Source: Temnothorax longispinosus
Lineage: Eukaryota; Arthropoda; Insecta; Hymenoptera; Formicidae
Assembly (NCBI RefSeq): GCF_030848805.1
Contig: NC_092362.1
Location: 7,316,001 to 7,380,000 of the forward strand
Direction: 5' to 3'
DNA length: 64,000 nt
Positions within the stretch are counted from its first letter, which is position 1. Each line of letters starts with the position of its first letter. Below are positions 26,036 to 39,100 of this stretch, one piece after another. The notes under the pieces are model-generated. The model searched no databases and was not told the origin of the DNA. It saw nothing but the letters and a program-made list of their open reading frames with translations. Position numbers and translations under genes: made by a program.

Positions 26036-29000
26036 TGTCCTTTCGTGGTCGACTTATTTCGTTGTCGACGAGGCTTCCCGTTTCTTTGTGTCCACGCCTC
26101 TTTGTTTCGTTATTTTACTCAACTTCCTGCGCCCGAAAATTGGAAAGCGTCATGCCGTTCGCCACCCGCTACCCGCCACCTTCCGCCTTCCGCCACCTTC
26201 TCAATTATTTACATATGCGACCCTTTAAAATTGTGGATTTTGCGGGATAGATATTATCTCGACAACGATTAATCGTATACTATGTTGTTCTGTCGGAAAA
26301 AAGGAAATCCGAAAAATTAAATCAATGGATTCGTGAATATCGAACGAAATTTTGTATCACATGCGCTAATAACGGCACGAATGAATCGAATCGGAGAATG
26401 AATCAAGTTGGAGAACGGAATAGAATTGTAGGTTAAATTGGATTAGTGGATGAATCGGATATTAAACTTGAAACTCGCTCATTGAAACGATTCCATAGAT
26501 TACCTCGCTTATGAGATAAAACGCGTAATTATACCGATGTTACGGTAATTATGCCAGACGCCAGGAAACAATTAACGCCTGGAAGCGCAGCGGTTACGAT
26601 GCATAATAATCTTTTATTAGGCAGAAGATTAGTTGATGCTCGAGCTCGAGAAGAGCTGATAGTCGAAAATGGATGAGCGTGCGCGTATAGCGGATACCGA
26701 TTGGTATTTTTTTCACAATGGAGTTCAGTTGGTAGATAACGAGTAGATTAACGAGCTGCAAGCAGCTGCAGCCGATTTAAATCGCTATCGACGAAAGTTT
26801 TAACATTACGAGCCGATATAACGTTAATAACAGCTCGTTTTCGACATATCGAAGGTCAAAACTCTCGAATTCACGTCCGGTACATTCAGAATAGTCTATA
26901 ACTCATGTTCAACTAATTCTAGAGAACAGTTATGATAAAGTTATTTACGAATTAAGTACAAAAAAGGAAACAACTTGACAATTTCTCGATGAAGAATACT
27001 TCAAGTCGACTCAATTTTCCAAAACGACGATCTTACCTAAGTAAGTTTGACACGTCATTTCAATTTCAAAATTATTAATAAATTATGAAGTCTTATCTAC
27101 TCAAGAATTTCTTGAAGAATCTTCATTTCTTACATCAAGCTGATAATAAAAATAAATTACAGTCATTTACCAATATATTTATATATTTATTTATAAACGG
27201 GAATTAAGAAAAGTCCCTTTAGTACACATAGTATATGATTATAATTACAACATCAGCAAAAGACGCAGAATAAGATGCAGAAAAGAAGAAACCTCGAAAT
27301 TACTACTTTACAAGTTACAGTAAAGAACAGATAGATCGATCTAATAAAGACAGTAAGACAATAAACGTTTAAAAGAGCTAAGAAACATATGAAAAAAGTC
27401 CACGCAATGGGAGAATTTGTTCGCCAGTATACATGATTCAGGGGTTTGAATTTACTATAGAAAGTACAATGCAATTCTTCATAAAAAATTAAATTGTTTC
27501 TAGCAAAGAGGTCTGGCCGGAATATGCAATTTTACGTGATCCAATAAGTCAGAGTAAATAATACGCCCACTAATCAATTTGAAGAAAAACAATAAGTTTA
27601 AGAAAGTTCTTCTGCTTTCCAATGTTACTAAATTATATATTACGCAATTACGCAATTGCCAATTTTACACAATAATTTATAAATAATTTTAAACTTTAAA
27701 TTATTTGTTTATCCTTGTTTTCAAACATATATTGTCAAATAGCTTTGTTTTTTCGTATTCACTCGCTTCCTTTCTCGATTGTAGCCCACAAAAAGCACAA
27801 TGATTACTTTTTGTGGAAGGAGAGACCCGCGACACGAAATCTACGATCTTCACGGCCACTGCGCAGAGGGTACAAATCTGAAAATCTTCCCGGCCGTTTG
27901 GCCAGAGTACGATGGTTCGAAGCGGCAGCTTCCGGTGCGCTTACCTGGCCGACCGGAAGCAACGCGTTCCCCCTGCCTCGCCCTTTGCGCTAGCGCGTCT
28001 CGTTTTATCGCGTCGCGCGAATCAGCGACGCGTTTCGGAGAGTTTCGGTTCGCGTATAATGAACCATATAATTATTTACTACTTAAGAAATGCTCGTAAA
28101 TTTTTGTAATGATTGACAAATGTGCCGTTCAAAATAACACAATGGAAGATGACAGGCAATTCGTTTCTATCGTTGTCTTCGCGTGAGAAGCGAAGAAACC
28201 TTTCTTTAAAGAAATTTATCTTGAGTCAATAGAACGATATCGTGATTTCCCGATCATCCCATAATATCTTAATTGTTATTTAATTTGTTATTTAATTAAT
28301 CATAATTATTAAATAAATAATTATAATTATTTTTTTCAATTCTAAAGCGAAATACAGATAATTATGAAAATCGCAGCGATAATTAAACTGTAATTATTAA
28401 ACAAATACTTAATATGATTTTATTATTTCAAAAATATATTACTATGAAAATACGCAAAAATATAAGGATTTTAAAGAGTTGGTTTTTTTAAATTAAAAAA
28501 TATAAATAAAAAATAAGCTCTAGCTTTCACTATTCTACTTTAGTTATATCAATCATGGGTTTTAGTATCTTTCTCATTTTATCCTTAAATTAGTTTTCCT
28601 TTATTTCCATCTTTTCTCAGATATGTATCGCAGAATGTGTGGCTTGCAAAAATGTATATAAAGTATTATGTGTAAATGTATGTGTAAATGAGAATATCCG
28701 CAATAGGTACATATTAAAGTCGAGTCTGCGGATTCGTTAAATCTAAACATTCTAAACAATTGTACGAATTATTTATCCTTGTGAAAAATTGAGAGCAAAC
28801 TAACAGAATTCTTCTGCCATCTAGCAGCAGCCTCATAAAACATATCTTATCTTGAAATTTACTGCACAACCCTGTATGCAATGTTAATTGAAATTAATTC
28901 GCAATAATCAAAGAGAGTTAAATAAATTTCAGAATTTTTTTATTTTATGATTGTTTAAATGTGTAGACGTTTAAATTATGTAAAGATTAACATTAACATT

Positions 29001-31215
29001 AATCCTAATTTCATCGTCGAAGAATAGATTGCATAATCCGCAATTTCATTCGTTCGATCAATGTAATTTTACATATTTCGCGCATAAAAAACGCAATAAA
29101 ATTTTAAATATTTTTTAAATTGTTGATAAAGAAGATCATCACGATACCAACTTCTTCTAAGCCGATAATATAGAATAGTGGTGCGTACCGTCGATAACAT
29201 ACCTTTCCGATCAGACCGATCAACGCGATCTGCATTATCGGCAACAAAAAAAACATCCACCGATCAAGCAGAGACACGAAGCGAAAGCAGGAGAAAAAAG
29301 AAAACAGCGAGTTCGGGTAAAAAGGAGCGAACGCTTCTCACGACTCACGACATTGTGGGATAGCATGTGGTACGCAGATGATTACAGTTCGTATGTTGAA
29401 ATCCGGATCGCGATTCACCGGCGAGAAAGAAAGCGAGAGGCGCGCAATATTCCTCAAAAGCAATTCCCATATGCGCAACTTCCTGCAGACATCTCTTGTT
29501 TTTTTTTCTCTTTGCCCGTTATTCGTGATAACTTTTCCCACGAATGTAAAAGTCGCTTGGTTTCTTCGATCGAAAGAGAAGATCCGACTTAGCGTCGCGA
29601 CTGATTAAACTGAGTATGATTGATGATCCTCCGGTGCTTTTTGAATCAAATTTAAAATTAACTGGAAGCAATGTGGTTTTATTATTTATTCCCATACCTT
29701 CTCGATAAATTTTTGGAAATTTTTCTTGGAATAAAAATTAATTTTTAATGTTTGAATAATTTCCTAGCCATCGTCACATAAGCATCACCTTTATTAACAT
29801 AATATGCAAAAGTATTTTCAGCAATTACAATTTTGGGAATTTCATTGCTATAACAAATGTTTCGAGCACTAATATTTCTTTTTAGCTGTTCTTTCAGCAT
29901 CAATAGATGAAAAGAGCATCTTTTTCTGCATCATCCCGCATAATTTGCTCCGCGGTGTCATTTAATCCCGTTGGGCGTTCAATCAATTACCGCGAAACCA
30001 GCAAGCCGAGGCGAAGACAAGCGCGTTTCTCTCTTTATCCATTTCGGGCTGAGTAAAGGGGGACAAGGCAAGGTTCCCCTGTACCGTGCCGATTTAATGT
30101 GTGACTGCCACGATGCCCCTTCTAGCGAGGGGGAAACGCGGGGTCTCTGACGCGGTACCGGGCCCCATACGCGACGCGGCTCTGCCCGATCGCAGGAAAT
30201 CAAGTGATGCGCGATCGGGCGATTCGTCTCGAGTTCTTTCGCCCGCGTCCAGGCAGCCGTGACGGATCACGTTGTTCATTCATTCTCAGCCTCTTCCTAT
30301 CTCTCCTCTTTTTCGCGTCGTCGTCCATTCATCTCTGGCTCGTTCTCATAGCCGGGCGTGGACAGTGTCACGCGAGATTTACGCGCAAGAAACGGAAAGT
30401 TGAGAATAATCGAATGAACAATTTCAGAAAAAAAGCTTATCTCTTGTCTTTCACGGAAAGATTTATTGTGAGAAACCGATTATTTTTTCTTTCAAGCAAG
30501 ATATCGCGTCAATAGCGGTCAATAGTGAAAAAATAACATAGATACATATACATAATAATTAAAGAGATGATACTTTGACTATAAATTTTATGTAAAATCT
30601 ATTACAACCCAAGTACAGATCACCGTGTGGTCGTCGTGTTTCCATTAAAAGGTCTCCTTGTTCTAACCACTTTCGCAAAGTAACATAACAATTTATGTAT
30701 GTGAGGATTACGTAGTATTAGATATGCTCGAAATATTCGGTCGCGATGTTGAGACAGTTTGTCAATGTCATTTCGAAACGCTTGAAAATTAAATCAATCA
30801 TGAAAGCGTGAGACAGAAATGAAATGTCGTAAATTTGGACCAGCTTTCGTGAGACTTTCGAGCTACTCGTTAAATTACGGTTAAATGCGTGAAATTAGAT
30901 AACGAGGAGCTAGCAGTTCTTTTAGAATATACGGGCACCGGTATGCCGCATTGACTTAAGTAAATGTTACGTCGCGGAATGTCGTTTTAAATAAAAATAA
31001 AAAAACGTCATAAACATTTTTACTCCTAAATATGTATCATATATCATATAAATATATGGAGTTATTTATAATCAGTTATTTTAGGAAGGGTCTTATTCTA
31101 AAAAGTTTCTTGTCCTATAGTGTGTCTACAGTTAAAAAAAAAAACACTTTTTTTATTATTTTGATTTTCTAAATAATTTACTGTATGGTGTCATTCGCGT
31201 ATCTACGTGCTTTGA

Positions 31216-31395
31216 TATATTAAGAAATAGACGTATTAACACATTTCCGTGCCGCGGAGGCGGATAATAACTCGCCTGTATATAAATTATACGATGTTAT
31301 TACAAGACGCTCATTTTTTTCCTCTTTCTCCTCTCGTAATAACATCATAATGACATTGCAGTAACGCGTAAAAATGAATCTTAGAATAAATATGA
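31216..31395. repeat. Intronic duplicate, copy 1 (pair with 32286-32470)
   Basis: It shares ATATTAAGAAATAG, GTATTAACA, ATTTCCG(T/C)GCCGCG, AATAACTCGCC and TTATTACAAGAC with 32286-32400. Weaker alignment continues through CTCTTTCTC, CGTAATA and ACGCGT. Copy 1 runs up to the donor side of the GoLoco exon. Confidence 0.75.
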
Positions 31396-31409
31396 ATCTT
31401 TTCACATAC

Positions 31410-31502
31410 CTGAGAAAAGTACGACGGCAGAACGCAGCGTTGATCGTCAAGACGCGAACTCTGCACTCGCTCAAGTAACTCGAATAGATCCTGCGTCGTA
31501 CT
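31410..31502 (-). CDS. Rapgap1: Rap1 GTPase-activating protein, GoLoco motif exon (internal)
   Basis: This internal exon has 31 codons, read from 31502 to 31410. The acceptor is ATATCTGTTGCAG and the donor CAG|GTATGT; both ends are phase 0. The peptide begins STTQDLFELLERVQ and ends SSRLDDQRCVLPSYFSQ. This is a GoLoco (G-protein regulatory) motif: an amphipathic helix DLFELLERVQSSRLDDQR whose DQR triad supplies the arginine that reaches into the nucleotide pocket of GDP-bound G-alpha(i/o). Vertebrate Rap1GAP has DLFEMIEKMQGSRMDEQRC at the same place ahead of the Rap-GAP domain. The motif links heterotrimeric G-protein state to Rap1 inactivation. As the exon has a multiple of three bases and phase 0 at both ends, leaving it out would keep the reading frame. 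Confidence 0.95.
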
Positions 31503-31670
31503 CTGCAACAGATATTTCAGAATACATTTTTCTTCACCTCCCCTCTTGCTCTCATTCGTAAAGCTACGCGATTAGTTGTCGCGAGTGTAAATCAATTGTA
31601 CTAGCTAGCTTGGAAAGTATAATACTTAGAAACGTTCCATTAGCGTAGCCGACAATGTGTAACTTTATAC
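31503..31670 (-). other. Rapgap1: Short intron of Rapgap1 (168 bp)
   Basis: This intron has GT (31669-31670) and AG (31503-31504) borders, and phase 0 is kept across it. It is the only short intron seen in the gene. Confidence 0.75.
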
Positions 31671-31779
31671 CTTAACTTTCTCCGGATTGGCGCCTGATAC
31701 GTCTTGCTTGTCATCTTCCACGGTGATGGGTCGCCGCGACTCGGACTCGCAGTATACGGGCTGCTCCAACTGCTGCCTC
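31671..31779 (-). CDS. Rapgap1: Rap1 GTPase-activating protein, N-terminal exon before GoLoco (internal)
   Basis: This exon has 109 bases, with acceptor TTATTTTTCAG before 31779 and donor AAG|GTATAA after 31671. It begins in the third position of a codon (the preceding exon must end with two bases) and ends in phase 0, matching the GoLoco exon. The frame reads RQQLEQPVYCESESRRP, then ITVEDDKQDVSGANPEKVK. It is acidic and polar with no known domain, suggesting a disordered N-terminal segment. The frame choice is set by the phase of the next exon; one of the two alternatives contains a stop. Only 168 bp of intron separate it from the GoLoco exon. No ATG lies in the exon, so the start codon is further upstream. 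Confidence 0.75.
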
Positions 31780-32285
31780 CTGAAAAATAAGCGAATCATA
31801 TTAAACTTGATTTCATTTCTAATGATGATTAGCACCTTCAAGGTAATCCTAACGTATTAACTCGATTATTATTCCCCTGTTGCTTAATTTGATATATGTA
31901 TATTTTTGTAATGTAATTTTATCGATTAATTATTTTTATCGATTGTTATTCCCACTATCTTAATAATTCTACTATAAATCATTATTATTTAGATACATTT
32001 AAACCAATATCTTTTGGGATTGGCCATATGACCTGTATATTTATTATTCCCTATATTTCGTATCGCATGGCGCGGCACGAGACGACACATTGTCAATTTT
32101 TTTTTTTTCAAATTTCCGACGGTCAGCTTCCTGGTCGAGCTTATTTCCTGGAGTGCATAAGGTTAAACGCATAACGATGGAAAAATCCTGCGCGATTTCT
32201 TCGGCGGCACGAGAGATATTGGCCGTTTCGAGAACACGTTCTGTGCGCGCGATCCCATAAAGTAAAGTGCATCATTACCGGTTAT

Positions 32286-32470
32286 ATATTAAGAAATAGG
32301 TATATTAACATATTTCCGCGCCGCGTAATAACTCGCCCGTACGTAAGTTACACGATATTATTACAAGACTCTCTCTTCATCTCTCTTTCTCTTCTCTGTG
32401 GCCCGTAATATTGGCCTGTGATAGTGCGGTGACGCGTGAGTAAATCTTGAGAGTAAAGCACTTTGTGGTC
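32286..32470. repeat. Intronic duplicate, copy 2 (pair with 31216-31395)
   Basis: It is a diverged direct copy of 31216-31395, about 1.07 kb away on the other side of the exon pair 31410-31779. It shares TATTAAGAAATAG, TATTAACA, ATTTCCG, GCCGCG, AATAACTCGCC, ACGATATTATTACAAGAC and a CT-rich tail. Confidence 0.75.
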
Positions 32471-35400
32471 CTTGATCTCGTGGATAGAGAAAACTTACGG
32501 TAAACAACGCACGATAAATACCGAAGGTAAAGTAAAATATCGTGAAGGACGCATGAAATGCATAATTTGCCCGCGTATCTCTATTTTTACATATATATAG
32601 GTATATTATTGCTCATAATTATGAGAACATCAAATATTTTATATTTTACTTTGATTCTCAAAGCTAAATAAATGTCTCATTGTTAACATAAATAACATTT
32701 TATTAGATTTTAGAATAATTAACGCTGTTTTTATTGTATGTTGCTTGTAATTGTACGTATTCTAAAATATTATCAACGTTCATCGAACTATCCTTGATTT
32801 AATATTACATTATACATTATTATTTTATTTATTAAAATCTGTACTTCCTACAAACAAAGAAGACATGTAGAGAAGAAATAATTACAAGAGACGTGGAATA
32901 AAATATCAGTAGAAACATTAATAAAATTAGTTCGACGAGTGCAAATTTGTATATCTAGTAATCAAAACAAAGGGTGCACATACTGATAAACATTACTTAA
33001 ATAAGAATTAATAAATAAATTTCCTTCATAAATTAATTACGTCTATAAAAGCTTATCATATAAAATAATTTTCATCAATAAATATTATTTTTCCCAGGCG
33101 TAACCTTTTATTCTTTGAACTCTCGAAGCTGTTCGAATAATTATTAGGTAATGTATACAACAAAAAAAAAATATTTTTTTGCCGATAATATTCCAGATAT
33201 TATTAGTTGAAACGAATTAAACGGTTTGTTTTGCGATTTTTTGACGGAAAAACGACGCCGACCATCAATGTTATTAAATCAAGCACTAATGCTATAAGCA
33301 TAACTATAACGACAAACTGTAAACTTGTTATATTGGAAGAAAAAAGTGCGGTTAATGTCAAAAGCGGGTCGGTCCTACATTCCGAAATTTTATGTTAGAG
33401 ATTTCTACGGTGATGAAAAGTCGCCGACTTAACGAACGACCTCTCTCAAGAGAAGGAAAAATGATTCCGGATTCATTAGAAAGTACCCGGTTGAAAGGCA
33501 GCGCGCAATTTCCTGAAATACTCTGAAATATAAATTCTAATAAGGTACCGGGGCCCTGTCGAATCGAGCCCCGAGTTACTACTCGGAATGCTCTTTTCTG
33601 CATAACTGCCAACTCTAACTGCAGGACGAGAATTTGCATCAGGAGCGTAGTCAGTTTCCTTTTCTTTTCTGCCGATGCGATGTAAAGAGAAACTCAGAAC
33701 AGAAATATTATTTTTTTAAAAGTTTTCCTGTTAAATATTAATCTAGTTCGGAGCGTCACATCAGTTTAGTCAACAACTGGATCAGTAAAAAAATTGTTTC
33801 ATATATAATTACTTTAAAGGCCTTAGTAAGTAAAAGTTCAAATCTGTTTCAGCATCAAAATGCCCGTATTATAATAAGGTCGACTCCTAATTTCCAATTT
33901 CATTGATGCGAAAAAAAATTGCTGTTCCTCAGATTTGACGGATTATCGGCAATCTCGTATGAACGTTGTTTAATGATATCGCTCGTCATACGAGTAACAG
34001 AAAAACAATTCATATCTTGATAAGACTAAAGAATGACCTCTATCAAGTAAGATTAACAGTAAAAGACTCGAACTACGCCACTGCGTTCATTCCAAATACT
34101 CGCTGACCAAAACGCAACAAGCGAGACCGAGGCGCAATAAGCGAGATAGCAATTATCCAGGCTCTGTGCCGCAAAGAAATAATCGCTTCGTATGATCGTA
34201 TTTCTATCGCGCGCGGCGCGGCGGAGAGAACTCGCCTCGCCAGAGGATCGAGAAAATCACGCACGAGACGTAAAGCGCGAACGGCTTTGGCTTTACGCCG
34301 CCGATTCGTCGGTCATTCTTTAAAATTCAAGGGCGAGCGGATCTACTGAAGCGTTAAACTGTTGAATAAATGGAGAGAATGCGCACGAAACGATGCATGA
34401 CTACGTGCAATCCAATCAATCCAATTAAAATATCCGATTAATTAATATTTAAGTGAAAGATAAGAAAACGCGAAAAAATTCGAGCTGGAAAACAATCTTT
34501 CTGACGGACATTCTACAAGCTAACAATAAGTTAAAGTCGAAGATTGAGATAAATTTAGAGACCGGAACGATCTCCTGGGAACATCGTTTTATAAGTCTTC
34601 GATAAGATCGCCTAATTCGGAATAGCCGCGTACGAAGTGAAAACGAAGCTGGGACGAGCCGAATCGAGAATGAGCGGTTACATCTGGCGATAGCAGCTGT
34701 AGACTTTTTCGGACCGCAATGACGATAACGACGTCGTCTCTCGATCTCGGCGGTGACATCCTTTCCTTCGAGGCTCATTGCGTCGTCCTCGCTTAGCTCG
34801 AGAAAAAACAGAAAGAGATTGCCTCACAATCACAGTCCGATATTCTAAATTCGCGAGAGATTCCCAGGTTAGCAATTACGCAAACGCAATAGAAATTACC
34901 TAAGAATCATGATTTATAATATTTTACTTAATATAGTTTCCTTTAACTATTCACGCGCGATATTTATAATATTTCATATTTTTTTATATTATCTCATTTT
35001 TTTAAATGTCATTTATCATCTATTTAGTATTTTACTTCGTTCTGACAAGTGAAAAGTGTGTTCAAGAAGAAGTCGGATCGAATGTCAGTATTCACAAAAT
35101 CGATGCAATTAGTATCGATTTGGTGAGAGTTTGATGCGGCATGCAAATGCAATGAAACGAGAAATGACAGGGAATTGTTGCGACATTACGAAAGAGAAGT
35201 TTCGTGAAAGCGACGAGCCGGCAGTCTCGTCGTACTTCTGGTGGAAGAAATCGGTACACTTCTGAAGCAGTCCGCGATCTTTCTTCCCGCGGCTGGCGTT
35301 ATGTCGTGTTCGATAATTGCGCATTCGACACACTCGGCCGAATGCCATAAAGGACCCACCGTTGCAAGTTGCGTCTCTAAACGTAACTCATATCTGCCAT

Positions 35401-36119
35401 AACTTGGGTTTAGTGCCGGCCAAGAAAAAAAAGGCAACAAAAGAAAAATTGATTAAAAAAAAGGGAAGAGAGTTTTAAACAATTCCTCTGTCTTAATGCA
35501 TTGATTTGTTAAAAATATATATCATGTTCCTTTCGAAATAATATCTAGAAATGGCAGCATTGATCTAATCCAAGCATCAATCACCGAAGTTTCAAATAAG
35601 TTTTGACGCAACAATCGTGGTAGATTTAACGATCACAATTCAACTCGGTGCTTTTTCAGTTAACAACGATATTTGTTAACTCTCGACGGACAAGACAATC
35701 TCGTTGCAAGCGGCATTTATCGTTTGTATGTACCTATCAGTCGACAGCGCATTCCGTCGCAACTACCATTGTCGTTTCCCATTCCCAAGCCGATTATTAC
35801 GCAAACGAGATCACCCGTTAACCGGTCTGCTGAAATAATAACGCGTAATTTCGTGGACATTTTTACTTCGCTCTGGTCTTTACACACCCGTGTTATACAA
35901 ATGTTTTTTCTAATCAAGAAAGCAAATTTTGTACAATATAAAAATAACTAGAAATCTATAAGAAGTAACGCAAACAATCAAAATAAGTAAAAATGATTTA
36001 AAGCACTTCAGTAAAAAGTTTCGCAAGCTAGAATTACCTCCGGTTTGAATTTTATCCGAAAAATCCAAAGTTTAAAATTCTCGTAGGTGTTGCGTTTATG
36101 AAAAAGCGAGAGAGCTTAC

Positions 36120-36158
36120 GTCATTCGGATCCAACGCGGAATTGCGCGCGTTTCCCAT
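36120..36158 (-). CDS. Possible alternative first exon (13 codons) ending at a GTAAGC donor
   Basis: On the minus strand an ATG at 36158 opens the frame MGNARNSALDPND, which ends exactly at GAC|GTAAGC in phase 0. Spliced to the GoLoco exon (phase 0) it would give a short in-frame N terminus. A second ATG (36124-36122) in another frame would give AC in phase 2 and join in frame to the exon at 31779 as MTRQQLEQ. Neither has been shown to be used; the second has a weak start context. Support is only the donor, the compatible phases and the polar peptide. Confidence 0.2.
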
Positions 36159-39100
36159 AGGATCGTATTTCTTCGTACCTCGTGGGTGCCATGGAATAAT
36201 GGATGCGCCCAATTAAACGAGTTAATTTGATAAAACGCTCGAATGACGAGCTCGGACGAACCGAGAGCGACCGGACGCTCGTCGCAGGACGAACAAAGGA
36301 AAAATTAGCGCATGCCAGAATGAACGTCCTAATAATCACGTTCGTAATCCCGTAAGTACTAAGTACACTTACAAAGATTACGCTCCAAGAGTTTCACTCG
36401 TTTCCAACATCTATACTTTAAGAAACGTGTCTCTTTTAAAGGCTTATTTTTAGAGTGGAATTGACAATTTTATTCAAAATAGTGGAAAAATATTTTTTGA
36501 TATAGCGTTTAACGAAATAACGTTTGATGAACAGTAACAAGATATGTATAAAAACAAGAAAAACATAGCATCACTTTTTTTAACATTTTTATTCAAATGT
36601 AGGCCACGGATAAAAATCGGAAACGTAGGCGTAACAACAGCGTGAAATCATATTCGTTTTAGCACCCCAACGTGTAAATACGAAGTTATATAAGATTTTT
36701 AATTAAAAAATGTTAACGAGATGCGTCGAGCAGTGAAACGTTCCAGATCGTTTATTTCAGTTTTATTAAATTGACAGCAATTTTGAAGTGACGCGCGACA
36801 GGTTCGCGATGTCACGAAATTCCTCATCCACGCCGTCCAGAGTGTCCCGACAGCCGAAAAACGATTAATATTCCGAGCCGTGGCCTCGCGCGTTTATGGA
36901 AAGCAAAACAAAAAAAAATGCGAACGATCAATTCGAGCGCGAGCCCAAGTGCACCCGCGAATGGAAAGTAACCGGACAAACGAGTTCTGCAGCAGACTCC
37001 GTGCCACTTGCGTGTTGCAAAATCAATTTTGCAATGTGCGCACAGAGTGACAGACAATCCAAAATCCCGTAGAAAACGATCAAACTCCAGTGAGTTTTCG
37101 TAATTATATACCTGAAGAAACGTTAGCATAATAAAAAAAAAAAGATTTAACACATATTAAAATGTATATTATATTAATACAAATATATATAAAGTACTTC
37201 CGTAAAAATTTTCGTGATTATACACAATTACTACTTTGTACAATATTTAAAAAAATATACTTCCTGGACTGTTGTAAGTCAAATTAATATCAAATTTCAT
37301 TCAAAGCGTTAATGAGAGTTTTAACTGGAATTAGACTAGTTATTGTTCTATTATTTTCGAAAACCTGATTTTGCTTATGTAAAAAATAGAAAAAAAAAAA
37401 AAAATACAATCTCGTCAGAAATAACGTTTATTCACAGCTGATTGTCACAGTATTAAATTAAAAAATATATATTTTTTGTAAAGCTGAGAATCACCTGTCA
37501 CGTGTATCTTGAAGAGCTGCATTTATTGAGACATGCATAGGCAAATAAAGCGATCCGAGAATTCGCGCGATCGCCGCGACTCGATTACCGCTCGATAAAT
37601 CGTGCCCAGGCCCAAGCAAGAATTTTATCTCGTGAAAGTTATCGCGCGGGGGCCGTCTTTATTTAGTAGATACAACGGGTTTATCACTTTCGACAAAAAT
37701 GTGCAGACAACTAGAATGCAGGCGCGTACAAAGTAACGCGTGCGTGATTTGTATCTACGACTCTGTTCATATTCAATAAATTAACGATAAGACATTACAA
37801 TGTCCTATCTTTTTCAACACATCGACACGTAATTATGTAACTTGAGCAAGAATTGCCGGTCTGTATCTTTATCGAAATTACATTCCAAGTTTTATTGACG
37901 CGTGTTATATGTCAGTTGCGCGTATTATTTCATTTTATATTACATTTATTAAGTTTATAATAAATAATAAATAATAAATTGCATCAACTGCATTATATAT
38001 GTGTAAATTAATGTTACATGTATAAATTAATTACATCATCGACTTTCGTAGGCTGATGACATTGGCATAGCTAATGCGCGTCGCGTGTATCTTCGTCGAT
38101 TGATCGACGTGCACGCGTTTCTTATGCATTCCCTCTGAATTCCGTTACGTAATACGCTGGCCGTTCCATGGGTCAGGCCCGATCTATCCGATCGATACGT
38201 CGCTCCGATCGAATCCGACGCAATAAATCTCAAAGAAATATCATCCGCCGGGCGCAACGATACTCTGTCCATTGGCTCGAGTTCTGACATACTTTATTTA
38301 GTACATAAATGTGATAAGATTACCAATTATAATTCTTTAATGATTTTTAATGATGACTGTTAAATAAATATTAACATGAATAACAATGTTTAAACACCGT
38401 CCGAAATTTAATCCTTTCATTTATTTATTTAGTCTTCGGCGTCTCATCTCGTCGGGCACGTGATCAAATCGCCGCGCCGGGAGAAGAGCAAAAAATAAAT
38501 ATCGCTCGTTTTTTTTCGACAGCCTCGTCCGTCCGGTTTCACACTTTTCACGATGCGGAAAGGGTCCCGGAGATTGACGGACAGATGCGTCCAGGAAGAA
38601 GTCCTCGCGCGCAGTTTGTCACGCATGAATATGTTAATACATGTCACACACATATGCGCGCGTATACATCATTCTCACAAACATTCGTGATTGATGTGCA
38701 ACGAAAATTTTTCCTCTTTGTTTCTACCCCTCCATGTCTATCTAGCTCCAAATGGCTATTCGGACCATCTTTTACTCCCTTGAAAAAGTATTTCTATCTC
38801 AACTTTCTTAGACTCTCTGTAAGTTATACGATTTAATTTTTTATTGATATTGCATTTATTCATTCTAAATTTACTCCTATTTTCTCAGTCATAAAGGTTT
38901 TTTTTTTCATGGATCTCTTTCGAGCCCACTTCGAGGGTCAAATGTCGCATGCAGCAAAAAGGGTTGGACACGTGAGGGTACCCTTTGTATCGATGAGCAA
39001 CTGGGCTGTGGAAATCCGATCTACGTGTACCTGTTTCTCGTGTAAACGCGGTGGATAATCCGATCGTCGTACAAGTACGACGAAGCTTCTAATGCGATTT

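Larger units (their letters stand above)
22909..31409 (-). other. Rapgap1: Rapgap1 intronic sequence between GoLoco exon and alternative first exon (8.5 kb)
   Basis: Besides the promoter-like patch, this contains a GA-rich tract at about 25905-26035, a stretch at 25475-25575 related to 31941-32044, and GC-rich patches at about 27820-28040 and 29990-30380. The last patch includes an inverted pair GCCCGATCGC (30184-30193) and GCGATCGGGC (30211-30220). Long AT-rich stretches (24900-25700, 26900-27760, 28240-29100, 30520-31200) show nothing recognisable. Confidence 0.55.

Noticed and set aside
27715..28109. Overlapping plus frames and a minus-strand CCAG|GTAAGC donor at about 27955
   Set aside because: The minus frame before the donor has no ATG or in-frame acceptor and ends in phase 1, which does not fit any Rapgap1 exon. 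The plus frames overlap each other without recognisable motifs.
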